Shown: positions 33,419 through 42,540 of the stretch, piece after piece | Layout: every line of letters begins with the position of its first letter | Numbering within the stretch: position 1 is the first letter of the stretch | NCBI RefSeq assembly: GCF_900155965.1 | Contig: NZ_FTMG01000009.1 | Location: 124,001 to 188,000 of the forward strand | DNA length: 64,000 bases | Direction of reading: 5' to 3' | Source of the DNA: Mucilaginibacter lappiensis | GTDB taxonomy: Bacteria > Bacteroidota > Bacteroidia > Sphingobacteriales > Sphingobacteriaceae | The notes under the pieces: model-generated | The model's database searches: none | What the model saw: the letters and a program-made list of their open reading frames with translations, nothing else | What the model was told of the DNA's origin: nothing | Made by a program: the position numbers and the translations under genes

Positions 33419-35263
33419 ATGGGTTACAAAAGTTTACAGGCCTGTATTGCCGATCTGGAGAAAAATGGTCACCTGGTGCGTATTAAGGAAGAGGTTGATC
33501 CGTATTTACGGATGGCAGCTATTCATTTGCGGGTATTCGAAAATCAGGGGCCGGCCATACTGTTTGAAAAGGTAAAAGGTAGTAAGTTTCCGGCTGTATC
33601 CAATTTATTTGGTACGCTGGAACGCTCTAAATTTATATTCAGAGATACGCTGGATAAGATCAAAACCCTGGTTGAGCTCAAGAACGACCCTTTAAAGGCC
33701 ATTAAACATCCTTTTCAATATACCAACGTGGCGCTCACGGCGTTATCGGCCCTGCCCATGAAAAAACGTGTTGGTGCACCGGTTAACTTCGGTAGATGTA
33801 AAATAAGTGACATTCCACAGATCGTAAACTGGCCTATGGACGGCGGCCCCTTTGTCACCATGCCGCAGGTATATACGGAGGATCCAGATAAACCAGGAAT
33901 CATGAATGCCAACCTGGGTATGTACCGCATACAGCTGGCTGGTAACGATTATATCCTGAATGAGGAAATAGGCTTGCATTACCAGATCCATCGCGGTATA
34001 GGCGTGCACCAAACCAAAGCAAATGCCAAGGGGCAGCCTCTAAAAGTAAGTATATTTATCGGTGGCCCGCCATCGCATCCGGTAGCAGCCGTAATGCCGC
34101 TGCCCGAAGGCTTATCAGAAATGACCTTTGCCGGTGCATTGGGCAATCGCAGGTTCCGTTATTTTTATGACGATGAAGGTTTCTGTATCTCCTCTGATGC
34201 TGATTTTGTGATTACCGGGACAGTAATGCCTCATGACAACAAACCAGAAGGGCCTTTTGGTGATCACCTGGGTTATTATAGCCTGGTACATCCATTCCCA
34301 TTGCTTAAAGTGCATAACGTATATCACCGTAAGGATGCTATATGGTCGTTTACGGTGGTGGGGCGCCCTCCGCAGGAAGACACCAGTTTTGGGGCATTGA
34401 TCCATGAAATAAGCGGCGCGGCTATCCCGAAAGAAATACCCGGTTTGCACGCGGTGAATGCTGTTGATGCTGCTGGTGTACATCCGCTGCTGTTTGCCAT
34501 TGGCAGCGAACGTTATACGCCTTATATTAAAGAACGTAAACCCCAGGAAATATTAACCATTGCCAATCATATACTGGGTAAAAGCCAGCTGAGCTTAGCT
34601 AAATACTTGCTAATTGCAGCAAAGGAAGATGATCCGGCATTGGATGTAAATAATATCGGTGCGTTTTTAAATCATATCCTGCAAAGGATCGACTTAACGC
34701 GTGATTTACATTTTTATACTCGCACCACTATCGACACGCTCGACTATAGCGGCAGCGGATTAAATTCGGGCAGTAAAGTTGCCATTACCGTGGCTGGGGA
34801 TATCAAACGCGAACTCTGGACAGAACTGCCCTCATGGTTCGACCTGCCAAGGCCTGTCAACAATTACAAAATGGCCATGCCCGGTGTGCTGATGGTAGAG
34901 GTACCCAAACATGTAAATCATAAGGATATTGATAACATAGTAAGCATCATCGAATACAGGTTAAAAGAGGAGGAAGAAGAATTGGAGGGTCTGCCGCTAA
35001 TTGTGCTTTGTGATGATGCCGCTTTTGCGTCCCAAAACGTAAATAATTTTGTCTGGGTAACCTTTACCCGCAGTAACCCTTCACATGATATTTATGGCGT
35101 AGGTAGCTTTACCGAGCATAAGCATTGGGGCTGCACAGGTCCGCTCATTATTGATGCCCGCATCAAACCACATCATGCCCCGGTACTTGAAAAAGACCCC
35201 GAAATTGAAAAACTGGTTGATAAAATGGGCGAAAAAGGCGGAGCATTACATGGAATAATTTAG
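33419..35263 (+). CDS. UbiD family (prenylated-FMN-dependent) decarboxylase
   Basis: The 614-aa protein belongs to the UbiD family, reversible decarboxylases that use prenylated FMN made by UbiX. Matching segments are KSLQACIADLEKNGHLVRI at the N-terminus, GAPVNFGRCKISDIPQI, NLGMYRIQLAGNDYI (near 161-175), HRGIGVHQTKANAKGQPL, FIGGPPSHPVAAVMPLPEGLSE, TVMPHDNKPEGPFGDHLGYYS (near 266-286) and the C-terminal FVWVTFTRSNPSHDIYGVGSF. In Bacteroidota, long homologues are usually annotated as menaquinone biosynthesis decarboxylases. No ubiX or men gene is in the window, so the exact substrate is open. Confidence 0.92.
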   Translation: MGYKSLQACIADLEKNGHLVRIKEEVDPYLRMAAIHLRVFENQGPAILFEKVKGSKFPAVSNLFGTLERSKFIFRDTLDKIKTLVELKNDPLKAIKHPFQYTNVALTALSALPMKKRVGAPVNFGRCKISDIPQIVNWPMDGGPFVTMPQVYTEDPDKPGIMNANLGMYRIQLAGNDYILNEEIGLHYQIHRGIGVHQTKANAKGQPLKVSIFIGGPPSHPVAAVMPLPEGLSEMTFAGALGNRRFRYFYDDEGFCISSDADFVITGTVMPHDNKPEGPFGDHLGYYSLVHPFPLLKVHNVYHRKDAIWSFTVVGRPPQEDTSFGALIHEISGAAIPKEIPGLHAVNAVDAAGVHPLLFAIGSERYTPYIKERKPQEILTIANHILGKSQLSLAKYLLIAAKEDDPALDVNNIGAFLNHILQRIDLTRDLHFYTRTTIDTLDYSGSGLNSGSKVAITVAGDIKRELWTELPSWFDLPRPVNNYKMAMPGVLMVEVPKHVNHKDIDNIVSIIEYRLKEEEEELEGLPLIVLCDDAAFASQNVNNFVWVTFTRSNPSHDIYGVGSFTEHKHWGCTGPLIIDARIKPHHAPVLEKDPEIEKLVDKMGEKGGALHGII

Positions 35264-35396
35264 GATTTTTGGAACAAGAAGCAAAGACTTGGGGATAAAG
35301 GATAAGAGACAAAAGAAATCATGAAATCCTTTAATCCTAAAAATCATGGTTCAGAAAAAAATCAGCGAAATCAACGTAATCACAAAAATCAACGGT
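35264..35396. repeat. Iterated-word spacer upstream of the lipoprotein gene
   Basis: Words such as GGATTTTTGGAACAAG and ATCAGCGAAATCAACGTAATCACAAAAATCAACGG are variants of AATCAnnn repeated in series. The end of the run abuts a perfect -7 box (35397). Confidence 0.45.
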
Positions 35397-35404
35397 TAAC
35401 TTTG
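35397..35404 (+). promoter_or_regulatory. -7 promoter box of the lipoprotein gene
   Basis: TAACTTTG matches TAnnTTTG exactly and ends 6 bp before ATG 35411. It lies inside the apparent longer reading frame starting at 35321, which shows that the longer start is wrong. Confidence 0.6.
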
Positions 35405-35410
35405 CCCCTT

Positions 35411-36106
35411 ATGAAAAATGCCCTGCTTTGTTTAATAATTATCATAGTCGCTTTCGGCTGTAAAAAAAGAGATGTACCGCATTATATCGTATCAAGAGTG
35501 GTTAAAAGCGATACGGCCAGTAAGCTTATTGTTAATATAGGTACACGTTTAAGCCAGACTGATCTGCTGGGTATTGCTGCTAAAATTAAAGGAGATAGTT
35601 CGGCATTGAGCAATTTACAGCTTTGCTATATGTTGCCAGGGCATAATGATAAAAATACAGGGCCCGATAACTTTTACGCTATCGCCAAATACCCCAATGC
35701 TTCTGTAACCACTATGCAGGATACCCTGAAAGATGTTGATGGTAATGTGGTGCGTTTAAATATCAAAGGCTTATCGGCACAGGATGCCAAACATTTATTG
35801 GAGCTTGCCCCTAAGGAGATACAAGGTAAAAATATCCTGGGAAAGTTTATCGATGATAGTAATCATACGTTGATAGTGCCTTTTACAGAGGTTAATGATC
35901 CCAAGAAAGAAGTATACATTATTGAATTCGATCATGCCGGCAAAGTGGTATCGGCAACCGTACCCATGCGCGATAATAAGGATGGGATCGAAAAGCTTAT
36001 TGTGACCCACCGGGGCGATTATTGTACGTTAAAAGATAGTATACTTACCCAATATTCCATTGACGATTTGGGTTTGCCGTACAATAGCATTAAATCAGGT
36101 ATTTAA
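35411..36106 (+). CDS. Lipoprotein of unknown function
   Basis: This is a 231-aa protein from ATG 35411 (MKNALLCLIIIIVAFGCKKR). Residues up to Cys17 look like a lipoprotein signal. The mature part is alternating alpha/beta with no motif I recognise: KLIVNIGTRLSQTDLLGIAAK, ITSNLQLCYMLPG-like segments, and YIIEFDHAGKVVSATVPMR. The start is fixed by the TAACTTTG box six bases upstream and by the signal; the longer frame from 35321 encodes a low-complexity Asn/Gln-rich stretch. It is a single-gene unit. Confidence 0.7.
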   Translation: MKNALLCLIIIIVAFGCKKRDVPHYIVSRVVKSDTASKLIVNIGTRLSQTDLLGIAAKIKGDSSALSNLQLCYMLPGHNDKNTGPDNFYAIAKYPNASVTTMQDTLKDVDGNVVRLNIKGLSAQDAKHLLELAPKEIQGKNILGKFIDDSNHTLIVPFTEVNDPKKEVYIIEFDHAGKVVSATVPMRDNKDGIEKLIVTHRGDYCTLKDSILTQYSIDDLGLPYNSIKSGI

Positions 36107-36258
36107 TATTCCTGTCTTAAAATTAGCAAATTGTTGGATTAGTATGCGAAAATCACTCAAAACTAATAGCTTAGTTAAAAAGCCGGGTTAAATAGTAATA
36201 ATCTTTACTTTTTATAGAATATACTAATATATTTATAGAGTATAAAATATTATAGTAT

Positions 36259-37638
36259 ATGACCCGAAACTTTACCAAAATTTTAGCACTAAGTGTTGCT
36301 GGGGTTTTTAGCGTTTGCTGCGCTATAGCCCAACCCCGATTGCCGGAAGGTTATTTCTGGAAAAAGCTTCCAAACGGCCTGGAAGTAGTAGTTATTGAAA
36401 ACAGTAAGGTACCGCTGGCCACCATTGAAATTGCTGTAAAAAACGGGGCCTATACCGAGGGTCCCGAATTTAGCGGATTATCGCACCTTTTTGAGCACAT
36501 GTTTTTTAAGGCCAATAAGGATTATCCAAATCAGGAGGCATTTTTAAAACGTACACAGGAACTTGGCGCCATCTGGAATGGTACTACAGATGTGGAACGG
36601 GTTAATTACTTCTTTACGTTTGACCGCGATAGCCTTAAAGCGGGTTTAAAATTCATGAATGCAGCTATCCGCTTCCCGATATACCGCGAAGAAGATATGA
36701 AAAAGGAACGCCCTGTTGTTGACGGCGAATTTCAGCGTGCCGAGAGCGATCCGGGTTTCCAGCTTTGGTTTGGTATCCAGCAAAAGCTTTGGGGCGATCT
36801 CATCACCCGCAAAAACCCTATCGGGATCCATGAAGTGATCAATACCGCCACACCAGAGAAGATGATGGTGATTAAGGATAAATATTATTTCCCCAATAAC
36901 AGCCTGGTAACCATTTGTGGTGATGTAAAACATGAAGCCGCGTTTGCCCTGGCCGAAAGTATATTTGGCGATTGGGCCAGCAGTGGCTTTAATCCGCATG
37001 AAAAATATCCTATCCCACCATTCAAGCCTTTAACCAAAAGCGAGTATTTTATTAAAGAAACTTCTATTGCGCAAACACCTTATATGCAGCTTTCATGGCA
37101 GGGGCCGGCTTACTTAACCGATTCTGCTTCAACCGTTGCTGCCGATGTGTTTTCGACAATTGTTGGTTTAAACGCATCTAAATTTCAACAATCACTCATC
37201 GATAAAGGACTGGCCAGCTCTGCTTCTTTGGGGTATACCACCAGCCGGTTTGTGGGCCCTATTGATATTTTTGTGGTGCCCAATCCCGGTAAATTAAAAG
37301 AGTGTTATGATGAATTGCTTAACCAGGTTAGCCAGTTCGTGAAATCAGATTATTTTACTGACGAACAGTTAAATGATGCCAAAGCTATTTTATTGAGAAA
37401 CAGTGTTCACCGCAAAGAGAAACCATCTACACTGGCAAGCCAGATGAGCTACCAGTGGTGCAGCACCTCACTTGATTACTATACCGATTTGGACAGCAAT
37501 TACCAGAAGGTGAGCCGTGCCGATATACAAAAGTATGTAAGCACCTATATAACAGGTAAGCCGTATGCAGCAGGTATTATCATAGCACCAGAGTTAAGTA
37601 AACAACAAAATGTAGCTTCATTTTTTGTAGCTAAGTAA
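36259..37638 (+). CDS. M16 family zinc peptidase, catalytic subunit
   Basis: The 459-aa exported protein (signal peptide to about Ala24, CCAIAQ) belongs to peptidase family M16. The inverted zinc motif HLFEH is at 76-80, with the third ligand Glu157 (77 residues later) in VDGEFQRAE, as expected. The C-terminal half carries the M16 second domain (YMQLSWQGPAYLTDSAS, HRKEKPSTLASQMSYQW). It is followed 15 bp later by a related gene lacking the zinc motif, so the two probably form a periplasmic heterodimer like other two-gene M16 proteases. Candidate -7 box TATATTTATAG lies just upstream. Confidence 0.92.
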   Translation: MTRNFTKILALSVAGVFSVCCAIAQPRLPEGYFWKKLPNGLEVVVIENSKVPLATIEIAVKNGAYTEGPEFSGLSHLFEHMFFKANKDYPNQEAFLKRTQELGAIWNGTTDVERVNYFFTFDRDSLKAGLKFMNAAIRFPIYREEDMKKERPVVDGEFQRAESDPGFQLWFGIQQKLWGDLITRKNPIGIHEVINTATPEKMMVIKDKYYFPNNSLVTICGDVKHEAAFALAESIFGDWASSGFNPHEKYPIPPFKPLTKSEYFIKETSIAQTPYMQLSWQGPAYLTDSASTVAADVFSTIVGLNASKFQQSLIDKGLASSASLGYTTSRFVGPIDIFVVPNPGKLKECYDELLNQVSQFVKSDYFTDEQLNDAKAILLRNSVHRKEKPSTLASQMSYQWCSTSLDYYTDLDSNYQKVSRADIQKYVSTYITGKPYAAGIIIAPELSKQQNVASFFVAK

Positions 37639-37653
37639 AATTAAAATCTTATC

Positions 37654-38991
37654 ATGATGAAGAAATATGTATTCACCCTGCTGATTGCAGCGGCGATAGG
37701 AAATATAAAAACGGTACAGGCACAAAATAAAGCTTATGAAACCACGGTTGATGGCGTAAAGGTGATTGTGCAGCCAAGCGGCAACGATATTGTAGAGATA
37801 CAAACTATTATAAAAGGTGGCGTACAAAACTACAAGGCTGATAAAATGGGCATTGAAGCTATGGCCATGGCCGCGCTTACCGAATGCGGAACCATCAAAC
37901 ACGATAAAAATGCTTTTAAAGATCAGTTGGATAAAGTGAGTGCTACGGTTGATGGCAGCAGCAACAAAAATTACGCTACTATGCGGATGAATTGTATCAA
38001 GAGTGATTTTGATATAGTTTGGCCTTTGTATGTTGAAGCTTTAACACAACCACGTTTTGATGCCAAAGAGTTTGCACGTATTAAACAGGATGCGATCAAT
38101 AATATTAAACAAGCTGATTCGCAGCCAGACCACGCGATTGATCAACTGGCAAATAAAACGGCATTTGCTAACCGTGATTATGCAAAAGATCCTAATGGTA
38201 CGGTAGATATCGTATCTAAATTAACTCCCGAGGAAACCAAAGCTTATTACCAGTCCATATTAACCCGGTCGCGTTTGGTTATTGTGGTTGTAGCCGATTT
38301 GGACAAGGCGGTTATCGAAGCAAAGGTAAAAGCGATGCTGGGCGGTATAAAACAAGGTACTCCGTTTGAGTTTAAAAAATCATTCTTCCGCGTATACAAA
38401 AACTCATTCAATGCCGAATCGCGCGATCTGGCTACCAATTATGTAGAAGGCATTACCAGCGGTCCGCAGCCGGGTGCACCAGATTTTGATGCGTTCAACG
38501 TAGCGATGAGGATATTTGCAAATCGTCATTTTTTAGATGTGCGTACCAACAATGGTTTATCATACGCGCCACAGGCCTGGTTTAGCGTTGGACAAACATC
38601 TACAGCCAGATTCTCGGTATCAACAACCCAGCCCGATAAATACATTGCCGTATTTGATAAACTGGTTGACAAAATAAAAACAGAAGGTTTTAAAGCTGAA
38701 GAGGTTGCTAATATGAAAGTTACCTATCTTACCGGGTTTTATTATAAAAACGAAACCAACAGTGCGCAGGCATTTTCTATGGCATCAAACGAAGTGTTGT
38801 TTAACAACTGGAAACGGTCGTTAACGCTGGTTGACGATGTTAAAAAGCTGACACTGGAAGAAGTAAGCGATGCTTTCCGTAAGTATATCAATAATATTGT
38901 TTGGGTTTACCAGGGCGATCCTAAAAAGGTGAACCAGGTATTATATATCAATGGTACCTTAAATAAAGGCGATAACCCGGTAAGTCATTAA
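37654..38991 (+). CDS. M16 family protein, non-catalytic subunit
   Basis: The 445-aa exported protein (signal peptide to about AQA, residue 23) is M16-like: GGVQNYKADKMGIEAMAMAALTECGT occupies the place where HxxEH would be, so the zinc site is missing. Downstream structural motifs, such as KQDAINNIKQADSQPDHAIDQLA, and the Arg/Tyr-containing C-terminal region NGLSYAPQAWFSV, are retained; R-Y in this region is a mark of the non-catalytic partner. It follows the catalytic gene by 15 bp and ends at a clear terminator, so the two form one operon. Confidence 0.9.
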   Translation: MMKKYVFTLLIAAAIGNIKTVQAQNKAYETTVDGVKVIVQPSGNDIVEIQTIIKGGVQNYKADKMGIEAMAMAALTECGTIKHDKNAFKDQLDKVSATVDGSSNKNYATMRMNCIKSDFDIVWPLYVEALTQPRFDAKEFARIKQDAINNIKQADSQPDHAIDQLANKTAFANRDYAKDPNGTVDIVSKLTPEETKAYYQSILTRSRLVIVVVADLDKAVIEAKVKAMLGGIKQGTPFEFKKSFFRVYKNSFNAESRDLATNYVEGITSGPQPGAPDFDAFNVAMRIFANRHFLDVRTNNGLSYAPQAWFSVGQTSTARFSVSTTQPDKYIAVFDKLVDKIKTEGFKAEEVANMKVTYLTGFYYKNETNSAQAFSMASNEVLFNNWKRSLTLVDDVKKLTLEEVSDAFRKYINNIVWVYQGDPKKVNQVLYINGTLNKGDNPVSH

Positions 38992-39007
38992 TCAATCGGA
39001 GCCAAAT

Positions 39008-39041
39008 AAAAAAGCCAGGCAAATACGCCTGGCTTTTTTTT
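39008..39041. terminator. Bidirectional terminator
   Basis: AAAAAAGCCAGGC-aaatac-GCCTGGCTTTTTTTT is a perfect stem with A/T tracts. It closes the M16 operon and the minus-strand barrel gene whose stop is 18 bp away. Confidence 0.85.
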
Positions 39042-39058
39042 ATTGAAGGTGTTGAGTC

Positions 39059-39640
39059 TTATCTAACATCTCTTTTAACCTTGTTCAAGGTACTTTGACC
39101 TGGCAAATAGATCTGGAAGCCAAAATCTAAAGTCAGTTTGTTTTGATAACCTAAGCTACCAAAACCAGCGGTACCGTTGTATTTTAGCAAAGTTTCTAAA
39201 CCGATGCTTGGTGTAATAAAATAGGCAAAACCAGGGCCGAAGCTAAAATCTAAACCATTGGTTGAACCACCCGGACCGCTTGGATTGAAACCGCCCAGAC
39301 CAACAGTAGCTTCACCAAAAAAACGACCGTGTTTTAATACCTCAACATCCGACCCGGTGTAGTAGCGACCTAATGCACCTACTCCGTAACCAACATCCGT
39401 ACCGGCTCCTTTGGCTGTAGCAAGATCTAATTTAGCATAGGCACCAAGGGCAACATTGTCTTTAATAAACCAGGCTGCTTTAGGCGTAAGATCCATAGTG
39501 AAATTTTTGGCACCGTTTAAACCCAGTGAAAAGTTGCCGATGTCACCACCCATTAAGACATTTCCTTTCTGTATTTGTGCGCTTGCTGTGAAGCTGAAGC
39601 CGATAAATGCCAATACGGCTAATAATGTAAACTTTTTCAT
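39059..39640 (-). CDS. Small outer-membrane beta-barrel protein
   Basis: This 193-aa protein has a signal peptide (MKKFTLLAVLAFIGFSFTASA, 1-21). It continues with alternating hydrophobic strands (DIGNFSLGLNGAKNFTMDL, WFIKDNVALGAYAKLDLA, FFGEATVGLGGFN, LDFSFGPGFAYFITPSIGLETLLKY) typical of 8-stranded barrels. The C-terminus (LDFGFQIYLPGQSTLNKVKRDVR) extends past the final strand, unlike the classic Phe end. It is related in style but not clearly in sequence to the four tandem paralogues at 43.6-46.3 kb. Function is unknown. Confidence 0.8.
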   Translation of the reverse strand: MKKFTLLAVLAFIGFSFTASAQIQKGNVLMGGDIGNFSLGLNGAKNFTMDLTPKAAWFIKDNVALGAYAKLDLATAKGAGTDVGYGVGALGRYYTGSDVEVLKHGRFFGEATVGLGGFNPSGPGGSTNGLDFSFGPGFAYFITPSIGLETLLKYNGTAGFGSLGYQNKLTLDFGFQIYLPGQSTLNKVKRDVR

Positions 39641-39816
39641 AGTGCTGTTTTTTAAGTTTTTAACTTTAAGTAAATTTTAATAAGAACTCATTAACAATTG
39701 CTGTGCCATTAGAAATATGGAAGGATAAAAACAAGTTCTGCCAGATTGAAATATATTGATAATAAAGCGGTTATATGATAGTTTAACCCTTTAATAGTTG
39801 AGTGGATTTACAATTA

Positions 39817-39858
39817 TATGTATATTAATAAACATCGCGATGTATGTTAATTTATATA
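39817..39858. promoter_or_regulatory. Imperfect palindrome centred on CATCGCGATG
   Basis: Arms TATATTAATaAACATCG and CGATGTATGTTAATTTATA match with two or three mismatches around the perfect 12-bp centre ACATCGCGATGT (39832-39843). It lies about 180 bp upstream of the minus-strand barrel gene and may be an operator. Confidence 0.4.
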
Positions 39859-39962
39859 CAGTTATTAAATAAAACAGGGAGTCTGGTTGTAGTAATATAC
39901 CGGATGGTAGCATGGGGAGACAGTACTGATCTAGTACTTTAAAGCTGATTGTAGCGTAGTTA

Positions 39963-40003
39963 ATAACGAACAAAGCTCGCTGATATGCGGGCTTTGTTCG
40001 TTA
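39963..40003 (-). terminator. Hairpin after the glycyl-tRNA synthetase gene
   Basis: TAACGAACAAAGC pairs with GCTTTGTTCGTTA, with a shorter CGC/GCG pairing inside. It lies about 20 bp past the synthetase stop on the minus strand. No strong T run follows, so termination is likely but not certain. Confidence 0.5.
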
Positions 40004-40023
40004 CTTTGATAAATTAAAGTATG

Positions 40024-41715
40024 TTATTTTAATAAATTTCTCCAGCTAACCAGGTCGCCGATAATTTTGTCAAGCTGATCGGCAGGAACGCGTTCCTGTT
40101 GCATGCTATCGCGGTGGCGTATGGTTACGGTATTGTCTTCGAGGGTCTGGTGATCAACCGTGATACAGAAAGGTGTACCAATAGCATCCTGACGGCGGTA
40201 GCGTTTACCGATAGCGTCTTTTTCTTCGTACTGGATATTGAAGTCTATCTTTAGTTTATCCATGATCTCGCGGGCTTTCTCGGGTAGACCATCTTTCTTG
40301 GTGAGCGGGAAAATGGCGGCTTTAACCGGGGCCAGGCATGGGTGCAGGTGCAATACGGTGCGGCTATCCTGTTTTTCTTCGGTGCTCAGATCTTCTTCCT
40401 CGTAAGCGTTGATCATGGTTAACAGGAACATCCTGTCTAAACCGATAGAGGTTTCAATTACATAAGGCACATAGTTACCGTATGGTTTGCCGGTTTCCGG
40501 ATCAACCTCAGGGTCAAAATATTGCATTTTTTTACCAGAGAATTTTTCATGCTGGCTCAAGTCGAAATCGGTACGGCTGTGTATACCTTCCACTTCTTTA
40601 AAACCGAATGGGAATTCAAATTCAATATCATAAGCAGCATCAGCATAGTGAGCCAGCTTTACGTGCTCATGATAACGGTATTTAGCCGCGTCGGTACCCA
40701 AGGCCAGGTGCCATTTGAGGCGGGCTTCTTTCCACTGGTTAAACCATTCTTTTTGAGTGCCGGGGCGTACAAAATATTGCATTTCCATTTGCTCAAATTC
40801 GCGCATGCGGATAATGAACTGACGGGCGATCACCTCGTTACGGAAAGCTTTGCCAATTTGAGCTATACCGAAAGGGATCTTCATCCTGCCCGATTTTTGT
40901 ACATTCAGGTAGTTTACAAATATACCCTGAGCAGTTTCCGGGCGCAGATAAACCACGTCGGCATCATCAGCAACAGCGCCCATCTGGGTACTGAACATCA
41001 GGTTAAACTGACGAACATCGGTCCAGTTGGCTGTTCCACTAACAGGACATTTAATGTTTAGTGCTATTATTAAGTCTTTTAAACCTACAAGATCTTCATT
41101 TTTAAGGTGCTCATTAAGCTTAGTATTGGCTTCAATCGCTTTTTTAAAATAATCAGATTCTAAAATTAGATGGGTAAACCAGTTAAACGCCTCGCTTTTT
41201 CCACCAGGGGTGTTAATGTAACGATGCTCCCCAGCATTTATGTCTATACCTGAAACTATTTCATTAAAAAGGTTGACAGTTGATTTCTCATTATCAATTT
41301 GTTCTTCTAATTCGATGCGAGTATTATATTTTTGATTTGTTTTATTTTTAGCCTCGTCAACAGCCTCTTTGATCAAAGAAGCTATCTTGTCTTCCAGTAA
41401 CTGGTCGGCACGGTAGCGTTTTTTAGAATCTTTATTATCGATCATCGGGTCGCTGAAACCATCAACGTGCCCGCTGGCTTTCCATATTTTAGGGTGCATA
41501 AATATGGCCGAATCAATACCTACAATGTTATCATGCATTTGCACCATGGCTTTCCACCAATAAGTTTTGATGTTGTTCTTCAATTCGGCGCCAAACTGCC
41601 CGTAATCATAAACAGCACTCAAGCCATCATAAATCTCACTTGAAGGGAAAACAAAGCCATATTCTTTGGCGTGCGATATAACATTTTTAAAAAGTTCGTC
41701 GGTTGATTTGCTCAT
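40024..41715 (-). CDS. glyQS: Glycine--tRNA ligase (dimeric class II type)
   Basis: This 563-aa class II synthetase charges tRNA-Gly. Motifs include VFPSSEIYDGLSAVYDYGQFG, CPVSGTANWTDVRQFNLMF (223-241), RPETAQGIFVNYL, the motif 2 FRNEVIARQFIIRMREFEQMEM region, ETSIGLDRM and the C-terminal anticodon-binding segment YRRQDAIGTPFCITVDHQTLEDN. It is longer than the roughly 500 aa I recall for Bacteroidota homologues because of a large, more AT-rich region between residues 105 and 223. A perfect -7 box (CAAAGATA on the plus strand, 41724-41731) ends 8 bp before the ATG. Confidence 0.95.
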   Translation of the reverse strand: MSKSTDELFKNVISHAKEYGFVFPSSEIYDGLSAVYDYGQFGAELKNNIKTYWWKAMVQMHDNIVGIDSAIFMHPKIWKASGHVDGFSDPMIDNKDSKKRYRADQLLEDKIASLIKEAVDEAKNKTNQKYNTRIELEEQIDNEKSTVNLFNEIVSGIDINAGEHRYINTPGGKSEAFNWFTHLILESDYFKKAIEANTKLNEHLKNEDLVGLKDLIIALNIKCPVSGTANWTDVRQFNLMFSTQMGAVADDADVVYLRPETAQGIFVNYLNVQKSGRMKIPFGIAQIGKAFRNEVIARQFIIRMREFEQMEMQYFVRPGTQKEWFNQWKEARLKWHLALGTDAAKYRYHEHVKLAHYADAAYDIEFEFPFGFKEVEGIHSRTDFDLSQHEKFSGKKMQYFDPEVDPETGKPYGNYVPYVIETSIGLDRMFLLTMINAYEEEDLSTEEKQDSRTVLHLHPCLAPVKAAIFPLTKKDGLPEKAREIMDKLKIDFNIQYEEKDAIGKRYRRQDAIGTPFCITVDHQTLEDNTVTIRHRDSMQQERVPADQLDKIIGDLVSWRNLLK

Positions 41716-41723
41716 AATAGCTG

Positions 41724-41731
41724 CAAAGATA
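41724..41731 (-). promoter_or_regulatory. -7 promoter box of glyQS
   Basis: TATCTTTG on the minus strand (exact TAnnTTTG) ends 8 bp before the ATG at 41713-41715. This predicts a very short leader. Confidence 0.6.
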
Positions 41732-41863
41732 CAATTTAGGGAGAAAGCTGAAAGCGAAAGGCGAAAACCTTAAAATGATAAGTATCAATTTGCTAAATTA
41801 CCCTAATTAAAACCAAAGGGCCTCTAATTTCATTATACTATAACCAATTAATTTACCGCAGCC

Positions 41864-42529
41864 ATGGAACATATTGTAAGAATATTAGATATCCATAACG
41901 TTACCCATAACGTTAAACAATTTATAGTAGAAAAGCCTGATGGTTTTACATTTACACCAGGGCAGGCAACAGAACTATCCATCAATCAACCACAATGGGA
42001 AGGGCAGCGGAATCCATTTACGTTTACCTGTCTTACCGATGAGCATTACCTGGAGTTTACCATTAAAATATACAATGATCATCCCGGCGTTACCAATCAC
42101 CTTGGTGAACTGGAAGTAGGCGATGAACTGATACTGCGCGAAGCCTGGGGAGCTATTGAATATAAAGGGCCGGGATATTTTATAGCCGGTGGTGCCGGTA
42201 TTACGCCATTTATAGCCATATTGAGGCAGCTAAACCAACAAGGCGCTATAGGAGATAACAAGCTTTTCTTTTCTAATAAAACTGATGAGGATATTATCCT
42301 GGCTGCTGAGTTGAAAAGTATATTAGGCAAAAACGCCTTATTCACCATAACTAATCAGAAGGACAGCGCACATGACCAGCGCCGCATTAACGAAGACTTT
42401 TTAAAAACCGAAGTAAAGGACTTTAACAAGCACTTTTACGTTTGCGGCCCCGATGCCATGGTGCAGGAAATAACCGGGCTATTAGAAAAATTAGGCGCAA
42501 AGTCCGATGCTGTTATTTTTGAAAAGTAA
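41864..42529 (+). CDS. FAD-binding oxidoreductase (flavin/ferredoxin reductase-like)
   Basis: The 221-aa protein has the two-domain ferredoxin-NADP+ reductase fold without an iron-sulfur domain. The FAD-binding part includes FTFTPGQATELSINQPQWEGQRNPFTFT; the NAD(P)-binding part has YFIAGGAGITPFIAILRQL (about 105-123) and the C-terminal FYVCGPDAMVQEI (near 196). The physiological electron partner is unknown. It stands alone, upstream of gldA on the same strand. Confidence 0.85.
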   Translation: MEHIVRILDIHNVTHNVKQFIVEKPDGFTFTPGQATELSINQPQWEGQRNPFTFTCLTDEHYLEFTIKIYNDHPGVTNHLGELEVGDELILREAWGAIEYKGPGYFIAGGAGITPFIAILRQLNQQGAIGDNKLFFSNKTDEDIILAAELKSILGKNALFTITNQKDSAHDQRRINEDFLKTEVKDFNKHFYVCGPDAMVQEITGLLEKLGAKSDAVIFEK

Positions 42530-42540
42530 CACGGCATCAT

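Larger units (their letters stand above)
39641..40023. other. AT-rich gap with two symmetric elements
   Basis: This 383-bp stretch has no credible gene. It contains a roughly 42-bp imperfect palindrome centred on ACATCGCGATGT (39817-39858), and a hairpin after the glycyl-tRNA synthetase gene (39963-40003). Confidence 0.5.

Noticed and set aside
39791..39973. 60-aa minus-strand frame in the gap upstream of the barrel gene
   Set aside because: It runs through the imperfect palindrome and has no coding character.
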